Of a DNA stretch of 64,000 nt, positions 10,594 through 21,100 are shown one piece after another. The position numbers and the translations under genes were made by a program. The stretch lies in NCBI GenBank assembly GCA_020631735.1, contig CM036170.1:68897737-68961736 (forward strand), written 5' to 3'. A model generated the notes under the pieces. It saw only the letters and a program-made list of their open reading frames with translations. It ran no database searches and was not told the origin of the DNA. The number at the start of each line of letters is the position of its first letter. The first letter of the stretch is position 1. The DNA comes from Saccharum officinarum. Taxonomy: Eukaryota; Streptophyta; Magnoliopsida; Poales; Poaceae.

Positions 10594-12880
10594 TTAGCAT
10601 ATGAAAGCGACATGAACATGCTCATCGCTGCAGTATAGCCCAGGCTGTTGAGTGTACCCTTGCTTGGACAGCAGCTCACGTGCTTTCATCACGAGTTCCT
10701 TATTTGTCACCCTCCCGTGCTTGTCTGCAAGAATGGTCTGGATAGCATTGCTCAGAGCACCAAATGAGACACCCTGCGGCGTTGTTGCATCCGCTGATGT
10801 TTGGTTAGTCTGGCACCCACTGATCAGAATGCCATTGTTTGGTGCCCAGGCCTTAGTCCCGGCATACACCTCGTCAACACTGTGAACCTCTTGCTCTAAT
10901 GCTGGCTTGAAAGCCTCTTCCTCGTTCCCTTCAAGCTTAGCCTTCAAGAACTCCTGAGCGAGGGCACCAACCATGCCCAGGACACCACCACCACTGCCAT
11001 GCTCACCTGACTCGCCCTGGTGAAACTTTCCGAGCATGACCTTCATGAACTTCTTGATCTTTGGGCTGGCATCATCGCCAAAGATGTTGAACAGCGTCAT
11101 CCGGATTGAACCCACATCAATGTCATCCTTCCCAGTTTGTTCCTTGAGCATCTCTATCAGGGTCGAGAGTGGTAGGGAGCGGTTTTTGGTGCGGCCATCC
11201 CTAGTTGGCTGTGCGTAAGCGTCGTCCTGGTCATCACCCCCATGGCGGCTATGACGGAAGTGAATCCCCTCAGACTCTAACAAATCACGGGCAGTCTCTT
11301 TGAGAAATGACCGGAAGCCGCTGCCAGAACCAGAATGAGGACGCTCATCAGGTTCACGGGACTGGGTCTTATTCTGTCTGGTGCTATTACCTATCTGCTC
11401 CTTAGCACTGTCCAGCAGGCCACCACTATGGCATGAGTCAGAGACGATGGTGAATAGGCAGCCCTCAGGGACCTTCTGCACGAGTTCCCTGAAATCCTGA
11501 TCTGCAGATTGAAACAAGTTAACTTTGACGCTGAACTTTGTCCATGAAAATTAACAAAAGAAAAGCATGAGTGGAACTTGAATTTCATCATCCTTCTGTA
11601 AAGACGTTTGATCTTTGCAATCAAGAAATGCTCAGTTATACTTGGATGGAACTGAATGATTCACTAGACTCAAAAACCTTCATTGCTAATTAAGTTATAT
11701 GAAGAATTTTCAATAACGCTCAAGAATTGCCATTGCAGGTGGCTTCAAGAATTAAAGAAGACATTGAGCAAAGGAAGAGGGTGTTCCAAGGGGCATTCCA
11801 AGGAGGGCCGGCCATTCAGGTTGTATACGTGATTTGGAGGATTTTGACCCCTGTTTGTTTGCACAGCTCCTCGTGCTATGGCTGTACATAAACCTTCTTT
11901 ATTCTTTCCTTAATTGAGAGGCAAAGCTCCTGCTGTTCGTTTCAAAAAAAGGAAAACCAATTTGATATTCAAATAGAGTGCTTTTCTGAGTTGAAGGACC
12001 TTGGGAAATACAATGACCGAAGTAAATTTGCATACTCAAAATTGTGCTAGCTTTTTTTTACTAGTTATTATCACTGGGCCATGTAATTCAAGTCTAAGAT
12101 ATAACCCCTCCACACATGTAACGTACCCTATGAAATCGCTATACATGTTTATAACATCATAAGAAAAGCAGTCATATCTGAAATTCAATCAGATAGTATA
12201 ACTACTTCGGATCAGACTTATACAAAGTTCCCGCGGTGCCACAATAGCAAATGGGGAAGCCTAATCATCAATCTTAAGCACATGCTTCCAGATCACAGGA
12301 TAACAAAACTACAAAGCTATGTCAACTATTTGGATTGGAGCAAATCCGCGAACAGATCCACATCAGGTAGTAGTTGACCAATTGCTTCCACGCTTAGATT
12401 CACATCTCAAGGCATCAGACTAAATGCCGATCGTATCATTTTTACCATTTCCAGAGTAGTATACTGCAATAAAAAGAGGAAAAATGATGCACCGAGGAGA
12501 AGAGGGTCAATGGATCCCCCGATCGCACCTGTGATGAGGTTCATGTCGCAGGGCACGATGCACTCATCGTAGCCGGTGTCGTCGTGCTGCCCCGTCTCGG
12601 CGGGCAGACGCGTGCCGTGCCCGCTGTAGTGGAAGAAGAGGAAGTCCCCGGGGCGGGCGTCCCCGACGAGGCGGGCGAGGGCGCGGCGGATGTTGGCCCC
12701 CGTGGGCTGCGGCGCGGAGCGGTCGGCATCGGTGAGGACCCGGATGTCGGCCTCGTCGAAGCCGAAGCGGTCGACGAGGCAGCGGCGCATGCGGTCGACG
12801 TCGTTGTAGCAGCCCTTGAGCTCGGCCTTGGTGCCCGGGTAGTTGATGCCCACCAGCAGCGCGAGCTTGCGGCCGCCCAT
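10594..12880 (-). CDS. Type II metacaspase (metacaspase-4/5-like), complete
   Basis: Cys protease of the caspase/hemoglobinase clan that cleaves after Arg/Lys and is usually Ca2+-dependent; plant type II members act in wound signalling and programmed cell death. Exon 1 is 12880-12529 and exon 2 is 11501-10594, with a GT-AG intron of 1027 bp that splits an Asp codon. This gives 419 residues, the usual size for type II. There is no N-terminal LSD1-type zinc finger, and the protein starts directly with the p20-like domain ([15 protein letters not shown]). The catalytic dyad is visible: His88 in FFHYSGHGT and Cys141 in SDSCHSGG. A hydrophilic linker of about 90-100 residues follows, then the p10-like domain ([17 protein letters not shown]). 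The start ATG is the first in a GC-rich leader. The intron carries a LINE-like tail. The frame is intact. Confidence 0.95.
11800..11950 (+). mobile_element. LINE-like poly(A) tail in the metacaspase intron
   Basis: Sequence ending ttgagaggcaaagctcctgc then tgttcgtttc and seven A residues (11944-11950) resembles the 3' end of plant LINEs. The 5' limit is unclear (it may reach about 11740), and no clean target duplication was found. Confidence 0.5.
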
Positions 12881-13176
12881 CGTGTGTCGCGCCTGCGTGG
12901 ATCGCGCTACCGTGGTGTGGTGGGTCGTCGCCGGCGGGGGTGGCCGGAGTTGTAGTAGTGGACGCTGATTCGTCGGGCGGTGGTCGGGGAAACGGCCCGG
13001 CCTTTTTTAGGTGGTGCGTCCTGCGCTGCGTCGCATTCGCGTCGCGTCGCGTCCGTGTCGATTGGCCTTTTGCGTTTCTGACTGATCTGATGAATCGTGG
13101 GGACATGGATTGGTGCGGGTGCGGGTGGCAATATTTCGCCGCGTCCATTGGATTGGATTGTCATCGTCGGTTACTT
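12881..13176 (-). promoter_or_regulatory. Metacaspase 5' leader and proximal promoter
   Basis: GC-rich sequence immediately upstream of the metacaspase ATG on the minus strand. A first MITE begins only about 300 bp upstream. No convincing TATA box was found, so the transcription start cannot be placed. Confidence 0.4.
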
Positions 13177-13177
13177 G

Positions 13178-13421
13178 GGCCCTGTTTAGTTGGCATGCAA
13201 ACCCAAAATATTTTCTCTTCCACCTATCACATCAAATCTTTCGACACATGCATGGAGCATTAAATGTAGGTAAAAAAGATAACTAATTGCATAGTTTGTC
13301 TGTAAATGTCGGGACGAATCTTTTAAGCCTAGTTAGTCCATGATTGGACAAATTTTGCCAAATAACAACGAAAGATACTACAGTAACTTTTCACCTACTT
13401 TTCGCGAAGTGAACACACCCT
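13178..13421. mobile_element. MITE family M, copy 1
   Basis: Ends ggccctgtttagtt / gggtgtgttcactt (reverse complement of the right end). The interior shares catgcatg(g/a)agcattaaat, acgaatcttttaagcctagt and ctacagtaacttttc with the three other copies here. Both flanks read TTG, compatible with a 3-bp target duplication (PIF/Harbinger-like, tentative). Confidence 0.65.
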
Positions 13422-13546
13422 TGGCTCCCGTCAGCGCGTCGATGACTCGATGCTGATTTTTACCTGCCTGTTACAACTTGTAGCATGGTCGCAGTACTAC
13501 CACATCCAATGCCCCCCATCTCGTTCATTTTTAGCCATCGAACCTG

Positions 13547-13785
13547 GGCCTTGTTTAAATTACCCCTAAAAATTAAAATGTTTTTACTCTCTCCATCACA
13601 TCAATCTTTAGACGCATGCATGAAGCAGTAAATATAGATAAAAAATAACCAATTGCACAGTTTGATTGTAAATCACGAGACGAATCTTTTGAACCTAGTT
13701 AGTCCATAATTGAACAATAATTGTTAAATACAAACGAAATGCTACAGTTTTAAATTTTTCTAACATCTTCGATCTAAACAAGGCC
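13547..13785. mobile_element. MITE family M, copy 2
   Basis: Inverted ends ggccttgttta on both sides. The interior contains gacgcatgcatgaagcagta and acgaatcttttgaacctagt, as in the other copies. The target duplication is unclear. Confidence 0.65.
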
Positions 13786-13911
13786 ATGTACTTTATATAA
13801 ATGATGACTGGATCGTGGAGCTTCTGATGAGATGGGAACGCCGTAGATTGATGGTTATGGTGAAGTTCAGAGATCAGCGGGTGTTTAGACTTGCTGCAGA
13901 AAGTTGATGTA

Positions 13912-16027
13912 GGCCTTGTTTAGTTCGTGAAATATTTTGAAAAATAGTATTGTAGCACTTTCGTTGTTATTTGACAATTAGTGTCCAATCATGGTCTAAT
14001 TAGGATTAAAAAATTTGTCTCGTGAATTTTGTCTAAACTGTGTAATTAGTTTTATTTTTTATCTATATTTAATGCTTCATGCATGCGTCTAAAGATTCGA
14101 TGTGACGGTGAAAGTCCTATGTTTGGTGTTGTTAATTAGTGACAATGCCTAAGTACTAATCATATGTCTAAGTTGTATATAGCATATGAGGATTAGTACA
14201 TTCTAAGGTTGGTGACAAGATGGACATGGTGATCATAATTGTCACACTTGGATTTGGACGTAACCCTACGTAATCAAGGCAAAGGTATATGCTTAAGGGT
14301 TGTGTTTTAGTAACCAAGACACCTAGTGAGTGTGGTTACATTATAGGTTAGATAGTTGTACTATAAAGAGGGGAATGACGCGGGTATTGAACTCCTAAGT
14401 GCCTCTAGGTGTGCATTTCATAATCATATGCATTTGGATAGAACTAATAACGCCTCGAAAAATGATTGTGAAAATGCTAACACACTCACACATGACGTGA
14501 TCACTTGGTGGTGTTAGCACTTTTGCGAAGGCGTTGGAATTTGAGCGGTAGAGAGGGTTTGGGTCCCTCTCTCCCTCCTGCCGAGCTTGCTCGGCAGGAT
14601 TCAGGCGTTTTCGAGGAGTTGAAACGACTATTTTCCACTACGCCGGAAGTCGGAAAAGAAACGGAGGCGAACGGAGGTCACAGAGGTGACCGAACGCGGT
14701 CTCTGTTTGACCGGACGCGTCCGGTCAGTGTTCAGTGTCTGCGCGTGTCTCAGTTTTTTGATCGGACGCGGTGGCGCGTCCGGTCACTGTCGACCGGACA
14801 CGTCCGGTCATTCAGGGAGCTTACTGGACTCCAACCGGATGCTGGCACTGTGGCGTCCGGTCAGTTCTGCAGCGCGTCCGATCGCTGTTTCGTTGTGCGC
14901 TGCTTAGGCTTGACCAGTGCGTCCGGTCCGTTACGGGACTAGCGTATCCGGTCGTTGCGTGGAGCGCGTCCGGTCGGTGGTTCGCGAGCGTAGTCGCTGT
15001 GTGATCGGCGCGTCCGGTCAGCGCGACTTCGGCTGTTTCAAGTTTCTAACGGCTATATTTGAAGGGGTACGTCTATAAATACTCATTGGCCGGCTCAAGG
15101 CTCTCTCTCTTGAACATTTGACATACTTGTGAGCACTTTGAGCTAAGTAACTCTTCTCCCACTCATCTCTCTTGCTTCTTTGCATATTCGAAGTGAGATT
15201 GAGTGATCCAAGTGTATTTGCATTGTGAGATTGCATCTAGTTGGCATTTGGTGGTTGATTTGCTGCGGGATTTTTATTTCTCTTGGTGGTTGCCGTCACC
15301 TAGACGGCTTGGAGCAGCTTAGAGGCGTTGGCAAGAGTTGGTGATTGTTCTTGGCCACCTCCGGTGATTGTGAGGGGTTTGTGCCTACCTCGGCGAAGCG
15401 TCAAAGGCAACATTAGTGAATTGCTCATGTCATTTGCAACTTTTTACCATTTGGTAGGTTCTTGTAGCGTCTTTTGAGAGGCTCGGTGTGTGACCGATTA
15501 GCCACCGAACCACGTGGTGAAGAGGGACACAACGGGAACTAGCGTGTCGGCAAGCACGTGAACCTCAGGATAAATCTTCGTGTTATCACTTTCATATTGT
15601 GATTGATTGATCCCGGTGTTCGGTTGTCTTGGTATTCATTGTTGATTATATTGGTTGGATCATTACTTCGCCCTTCGGTGAAACTCTCCCAACTCAACTC
15701 CGCATTACTTTCTTAGTTATCTTTGCTAGCTAGTTAGCTTTGCTATAGTAGCTCCTTTGTGTAGCTTGCTAGTTGTAGTTGTAGTTACCTTCTCGGTTTG
15801 ACTTGTGCAGTTGAGTGCAAATACTAGAATTATGAATTGGTTAGGTGGCTTGCAAACACTCCGTAGGCTAAGCAAAACTCGCATCTCGCTATTTGTTATA
15901 TTGATAAACTTGTTTAGCTTGTCTTTGTAGAAAATTTTAAAAGGCTATTCACCCCCCTCTAGTCATTCAGACATTTCAGACGGAAAATCTTAAAAAAATT
16001 TACAAAATTTTGGGAACTAAACAGGCC
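13912..16027. mobile_element. MITE family M, copy 3, split by a solo LTR
   Basis: Left part 13912-14108 and right part 15979-16027. The outer ends ggccttgtttagttc and gaactaaacaggcc are inverted repeats. The copy lies in the opposite orientation to copies 1 and 4. The interruption is exactly the solo LTR with its 5-bp target duplication. Confidence 0.75.
14109..15978 (+). mobile_element. Solo LTR of a Sirevirus-like copia retrotransposon (1870 bp)
   Basis: Starts TGAAAGTCC and ends CATTTCA, flanked by the perfect 5-bp target duplication gacgg (14104-14108 and 15979-15983) inside MITE copy 3. Features: a cluster of CCGGACGCGTCCGG-type palindromes at about 14700-15020, a TATA-like ctataaata near 15072, and an end reading aggctattcacccccctcta. 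Palindromic CCGGAC clusters and this terminal CACCCCC word are known from Sirevirus LTRs of grasses. No internal region remains, so it is a product of LTR-LTR recombination. Confidence 0.85.
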
Positions 16028-16262
16028 CGCAGATGGCCAATGTTTCGACTGAAGCATGGTTTGATTCTCCAGTGAATACCTTATCCTGACTGATTGCCCA
16101 TGCTTGTACTGTACTTGGCTACTTGCCAGATGCGATGGCGTGATGCAGTTATCTAATGAAATTCACAACTGACCGTGGACACTGGTATCGCCAAGCAAGA
16201 CAAATTCAAGTATCGAATCTGACTCCTCAATGCATCTGGGACTTTGACTTGATCTCATTATG

Positions 16263-16668
16263 TTTTCTTAATACTTTCCTTCAATTTTATTTCTTTTTTT
16301 TCAACAAATTGCCCAAAAACCATATATAAGGCCTATAACGTCTTATAATTTAAAACGACAGACTTCCTAAACTATAGGTGCCTGAATCTCAAGTGGGGCT
16401 CTGCATGCCTCAACTGACCCAAGGAGGATGATTCAAGAAAGATGAAGACGTGCACCGGTAATCCTATGGTTGTCCTGTGTTGCCTGAGAAGAAGAGAGAT
16501 TTTAAGCGCATGTTAAATAGCAAATCTATTTTATCTATTTACTATAAAGGATACCATGTACCCCAATATTTTATACCCACCTAATATCTCAATCGTTGAT
16601 GGCTTCATCTCATTTAATCTGATGGTGGGTCCGTAGTAAGATCTTACCGCATAAGATCTTACAAGTTA
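16263..16668. other. Spacer, no gene seen
   Basis: AT-rich sequence between the diverged repeat copy and MITE copy 4; nothing recognised. Confidence 0.35.
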
Positions 16669-16912
16669 GGCCGCGTTCACTTCCCCCTTCCAACCCAAAA
16701 TATTTCCTCTTACACATATCACATCAAATCTTTCAACGCATGCATGAAGCATTAAACGTAGGTAAAAAAGATAACTAATTGCATAGTTTGTCTGTAAAGT
16801 TCGAAACGAATCTTTTGAGTCTAATTAATCCATAGTTGGACAAATTTTACCAAATAACAACGAAAAGTGCTACAGTAACTTTTCAGCTACTTTTCGCGAA
16901 GTGAACACACCC
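16669..16912. mobile_element. MITE family M, copy 4
   Basis: Ends ggccgcgttcacttc / gggtgtgttcacttc, with TTA on both flanks. The interior is nearly the same as copy 1 (gtaggtaaaaaagataacta, gcatagtttgtctgtaaa). The TTA duplication supports a Tourist-like origin for the family. Confidence 0.7.
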
Positions 16913-17069
16913 TTAGTTGTTTAGTCCTGTTTTTTTGCACGGAAAGTTTTCTACCCGCCCGCCTCCCACACCGTCGCTGCGCAACTTTTTCACCGCGGTA
17001 ACTGCCGTGATTCAAGTGCGTGCTTTCTCCTCTCTTCCCTGTCCGCAGTCTGTAACCAGTCTTCCCACC

Positions 17070-18112
17070 ACTCAGAATGAAAATGATTTAATTTGGGTGA
17101 TTATGGATCGTCTTACCAAGTCAGTTCACTTTCTACCGGTCAAGAGGCGTTTCGATCGCCTCAATATGCTGAAAGATACATTGCAGAAATTGTCTGATTG
17201 CACGGTATACCGAAAACTATAGTATCTAACAGAGGATCACAGTTTACAGCTCACTTTTAAGAACATCTACATAAGGGTTTGAGAACTAGTTTGATTCATA
17301 GTACTGCTTACCATCCACAGACAGATGGATAGATAGAGCGAGTTAATACTGTTCTGAAAGATATATTGAGAGCTTGTGTATTATATTCGAAGGGTTTATG
17401 AGAATCATGGTTACCTTTGGTCGAGTTCGCTTACAATAATAGCTAAGAGAATATCAAGATGGCTCCGTTTGAAGCCTTGTATGACAAGAAGTGTAGGACA
17501 CCGTTAAATTGGATTGAGCCTGGAGAAAGAAGGTATTATAGAATTGATTTTATTAAAGAGGCTGAGAAAAGGGTTCGTATTATCCAACAAAACATAAAAG
17601 TTGTGCAGTCACGCTAGAAAAGTTACGTGAATAAGAGAAGAAGACTGCTTGAGTTTGAAGTGGGTGACTATGTCTATCTGAAGGTTACACCAATGAAGAA
17701 GAAATGGTTTGAAATCAAGAAAAAACTTGTTGCTAGGTTTGTTAGACCGTATAAGATAGTAGAAAGAAAGGGTCCAGTGGCGTATAAGTTACAGCTACCA
17801 GAAGCTATGAGTTCGATCTTTCCAGTCTTCCACGTGTCACAATTGAAGAAGTGTCTGCGTTTTCCAGAAGAAAGAATAGAACCTCAGGGCATTCAGATCA
17901 AATCATACTTGGAATATCACGAGCAACCGGTCTGAGTTTTGGACACTAAGAATCGAGTCACTCGAAATAAAGTAGTGAGAACATATAAGATATAATTGAG
18001 TCATCATGATGATGGTGACGTGACATAGAAAACAGAAGACTATCTGCAGAAAGCCTACAAAGATTTTTATAATAAATGGTTCGTAACAAATGATTCTTAT
18101 AAGGGGGAGGGC
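17070..18112 (+). pseudogene. Decayed Ty3/gypsy chromovirus pol 3' end (integrase C-terminus and chromodomain), with PPT
   Basis: Conceptual translation in pieces resembles the end of a Tekay/Del-type pol: integrase core remnants (17080-17500, with a YHPQTDG motif), an integrase C-terminal segment ending in a VFHVSQLKKC motif (about 17640-17860), and a chromodomain-like end (about 17900-18080). Several in-frame stops break it, and everything 5' of the integrase is missing. A purine-rich polypurine tract, aagggggagggc (18101-18112), leads directly into an LTR starting TGTAACACC. Not functional. Confidence 0.85.
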
Positions 18113-21100
18113 TGTAACACCTCAGTGTTAGGCTTGTATTAGCATTTGCAAATCATATGCATAAACATAATCATGTATTGATAAGCATCACATGAAATAT
18201 AGACTTGAAACATGTTATCGAAACATGCATATTGAAATATATTGTTTCAATAGATTTAAAATTTTGTTGATGCTTGTTAGGACTTGTATGTACTTGTTTG
18301 AGTAAGTAAACAACTTAGAAATGTTTAGCAAGCAATTTGGAGTAAGGTTTGTATTCAAAATTTTCTTAAATTTTGCTTTAAAAATAATCTTAGAAAATAG
18401 AGTTTTTATTTAATTATCAACTTTAAATTTTTAGTTCAAAATCTATTGGGAATTTGAGTTTACTCCTTTTAGCAAAGTTGAAGATCTAAAAATTTAGAAC
18501 AAAATTTATTTTGGAGTCACTTTTTAAAAATGAGTTTTTGGGGTTCAAAATGGAGTTTTTAGCTGCTGAACATTTAAAAATAAAAATAAAAATGCTTTTC
18601 TTTTCTTCTCGGGACGTCGCCCCGCTTCCGGCCCGCTTGTGAAGTCAGCCCGGCCCAGCTCCCGTGTCCTCCCCGCGCTCACGCCCGCGCGCGCGCCTGT
18701 GCTCGACCGCGTCAGGAGGGCACCACCGCGTGGCCGCCAAGCGCCGGCGACGGCGGCAGCTGGCGCTCCGGCGGCCCCCGCGCTTTCGTCTTACCGGCCG
18801 CTCACCCGAGCTCCTCTCTCACTCCTCCACTCCATTCCCTCCTCCTCGCTCTCTCTGTTTTTGAAAAGCCGAGCGGGAGCTCACGCCGCCGCACGCCGTT
18901 GCGCCACCCGCCGGCGTCGTGCTCCACCACCGCACCACCATCTCCCGATTCACCTTGCGCGCAGCTCCGCCTCGCCTTCCTCCTTTCCGTGCTCGCGCTC
19001 CTGTCGCCGTTCGCGCCTCGATAAGGCCCAATTGGGCTTCTTCTCCACCACGGCGCCATGGCCGCCATTCACGGCCGTGCATGGCCGGAGCCCCCTCCAC
19101 CCTCTCTCTCTTCTGTCTTGAGCACCGTGGTCGTCTTCGCACCACGGAGCTCGTCCTCGCACCCACGCACCCTAGCGTGGCCGGTAGCTGTGGGTTGCCG
19201 ACGGGCAGCGCCGCCGCTCCGCCATCGCCGCCGGCGAGCCCATACCGGCGCTCCACCGGCCCACCCGTCTAGTGCACGCCTCATTGTGGGGAGCACAGTG
19301 GTACTCACCCTGAGGCCAGAGACCTCACCGACGGCGAGCTCGCCGTCGGTGATCTCCCCCCCCCTCTCGGGTGAATGACATGTGGGGCCTTGGATCCCAC
19401 TGTCAGCCACCGGTTAATAGTTTAGGTGCACTGCACCGGGTGCGCGTAGCATTTTAGGGCGTGATTTTGAAAAGGGAATTAGAAAATGAATTTCTAGAAA
19501 ATGTTTAAACACTACAAAAATTCTTATCTGGGTCAATTTAGCTCCAAATTGGATGAGACCAATTTTGTTAGACTTCTTGTGACTAGAGCTAGCTATTAAA
19601 AATATGACATGTTAATTTTTTAATACTTTTATATATAGCTTTATTTAAATGATTGAAATGATGATTTCTTGAAAAATGCATAGTAAATAGAATATAGGTC
19701 AGAAAAATGTGAAACTTGTTTTGTTGATCTAGTCATGTGATGCACTTTCTGTGAAAAATATATAACATGCATGTTCTGTAGAAAAATATGGCTATCTAAT
19801 TTATGTGCATTTAATTGCTATTTCTTGTAAAATTGCTAGAGTAAAAAATATGAATAATACATATAGGTGAAACTTTTTCTATAATATTCCTATACTATGT
19901 AGACCATGAAAAAAATATGAAATCTGTTATTTGATACTTTTCATCGCACAAAGTATTTTCATGCTCATTTATCCATCATAGCTTGTCATTTTTGTATAGG
20001 CTATCATACTTATCCAAATGTAATGAAAATTTTATGGTAGCCTATCTTCAATATGAATATGCTATTGTAATTTTTATAGATTTTTTTATGCACCAGAAAT
20101 ATATATTGCTGTTGTAACCTTAGTTTAAAGTGAAATGAAATAACATTCTTTATGCATGATTAGTTTAATTGTGTAGTTTTGGTGTATCTTTGAAGCATCA
20201 AATTACTTGTTAGTATGACTTGACATGCTAGGGTAGCACTTGTGGCGTTAATATAATAGTGTCTGTGTTTGTGGTTACATAGTGGTTAGTGGTATATGAT
20301 TGTAGCTAGTAGTAGAAGAGAAAGCAGTAGATGACATGTGCTTAGGGTACATGTTTTTGGATGATGTTGACTACCTGGTAGAAGCGTTTTATATCTACTC
20401 TGTCAAATAAAGTTAAATATGTTCATCTATATTGCACCCAATCATGAGCATTATATGTCATCTCATCTGATGCACCAATGCACAATTACTTATACAAATG
20501 CATCATACAGGATCGCAGGAGGAAGTACAAGTATCAGTGCAAGAGGAGCAGGTCAGAGCTGACCCATAGGAAATCCAGACATAGGAGGTGCCCGAGGTCG
20601 AGGAGTAAGGAGAGGATTTGTCCGAGTGCGTGGACCATCAACCTAGTTCCTTCGAAAGAGGCGAGCCCCGGAGCATTATAAGTCTTCTACTTTATAAAAG
20701 CAATTATTTATATAAGTTCTGTAACACCCCTAGGTGTTAAGCATGCATTCATATCCCAAATCATGAGCATTACCATTTCATACATGTTCATCATCGCATG
20801 CAAAATAAGTTGAAATTAATTAAAATTGTGAAAAACATGTTTGAACCCTAAAGTATTGCAATTTCTAGCTAAGAGTGGTAAAAATTTGTTGGGCTATAAC
20901 TCTAAATGACTTAGAACTAATTAACATGATTTTTGGAGCAATTTTTGTATTCAAAATCTCCCCAAATTTTGCTTTTAAAAATATTTTAAAAAATGAGTTT
21001 TTATTTAAAATTTGGACTTTAAATCATTAATTTAAAATATGTTTAGAATTTTGAAAAGTGCCCTAAATGAAAGTTGTAGAGAATTAAATTTTGAACAACT

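Larger units (their letters stand above)
13790..16262 (+). repeat. Diverged third copy of the 29.2/33.7-kb repeat (in two pieces)
   Basis: 13790-13911 and 16028-16262 together resemble 29250-29510: shared words include gttagactt(g)ctgcagaaa, the acttgcca(g)atg region, taatgaaattcac and gtggacactgg. The pieces are separated by MITE copy 3 and the solo LTR inside it. Similarity is much lower than between the 29-kb and 33-kb copies. Confidence 0.45.

Noticed and set aside
12564..13263. Plus- and minus-strand frames over metacaspase exon 1 and its leader
   Set aside because: Antisense and frame-shifted shadows of the GC-rich metacaspase exon.
14505..15004. 145-codon plus-strand frame rich in CGT-CCG-GTC codons
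   Set aside because: Created by the palindrome array in the solo LTR; no start context or domain.
18639..19410. Ala/Pro/Arg-rich frames on both strands
   Set aside because: GC-rich block of LTR A; the same kind of frames appear in LTR B without conserved sequence, so there is no sign of selection on protein.
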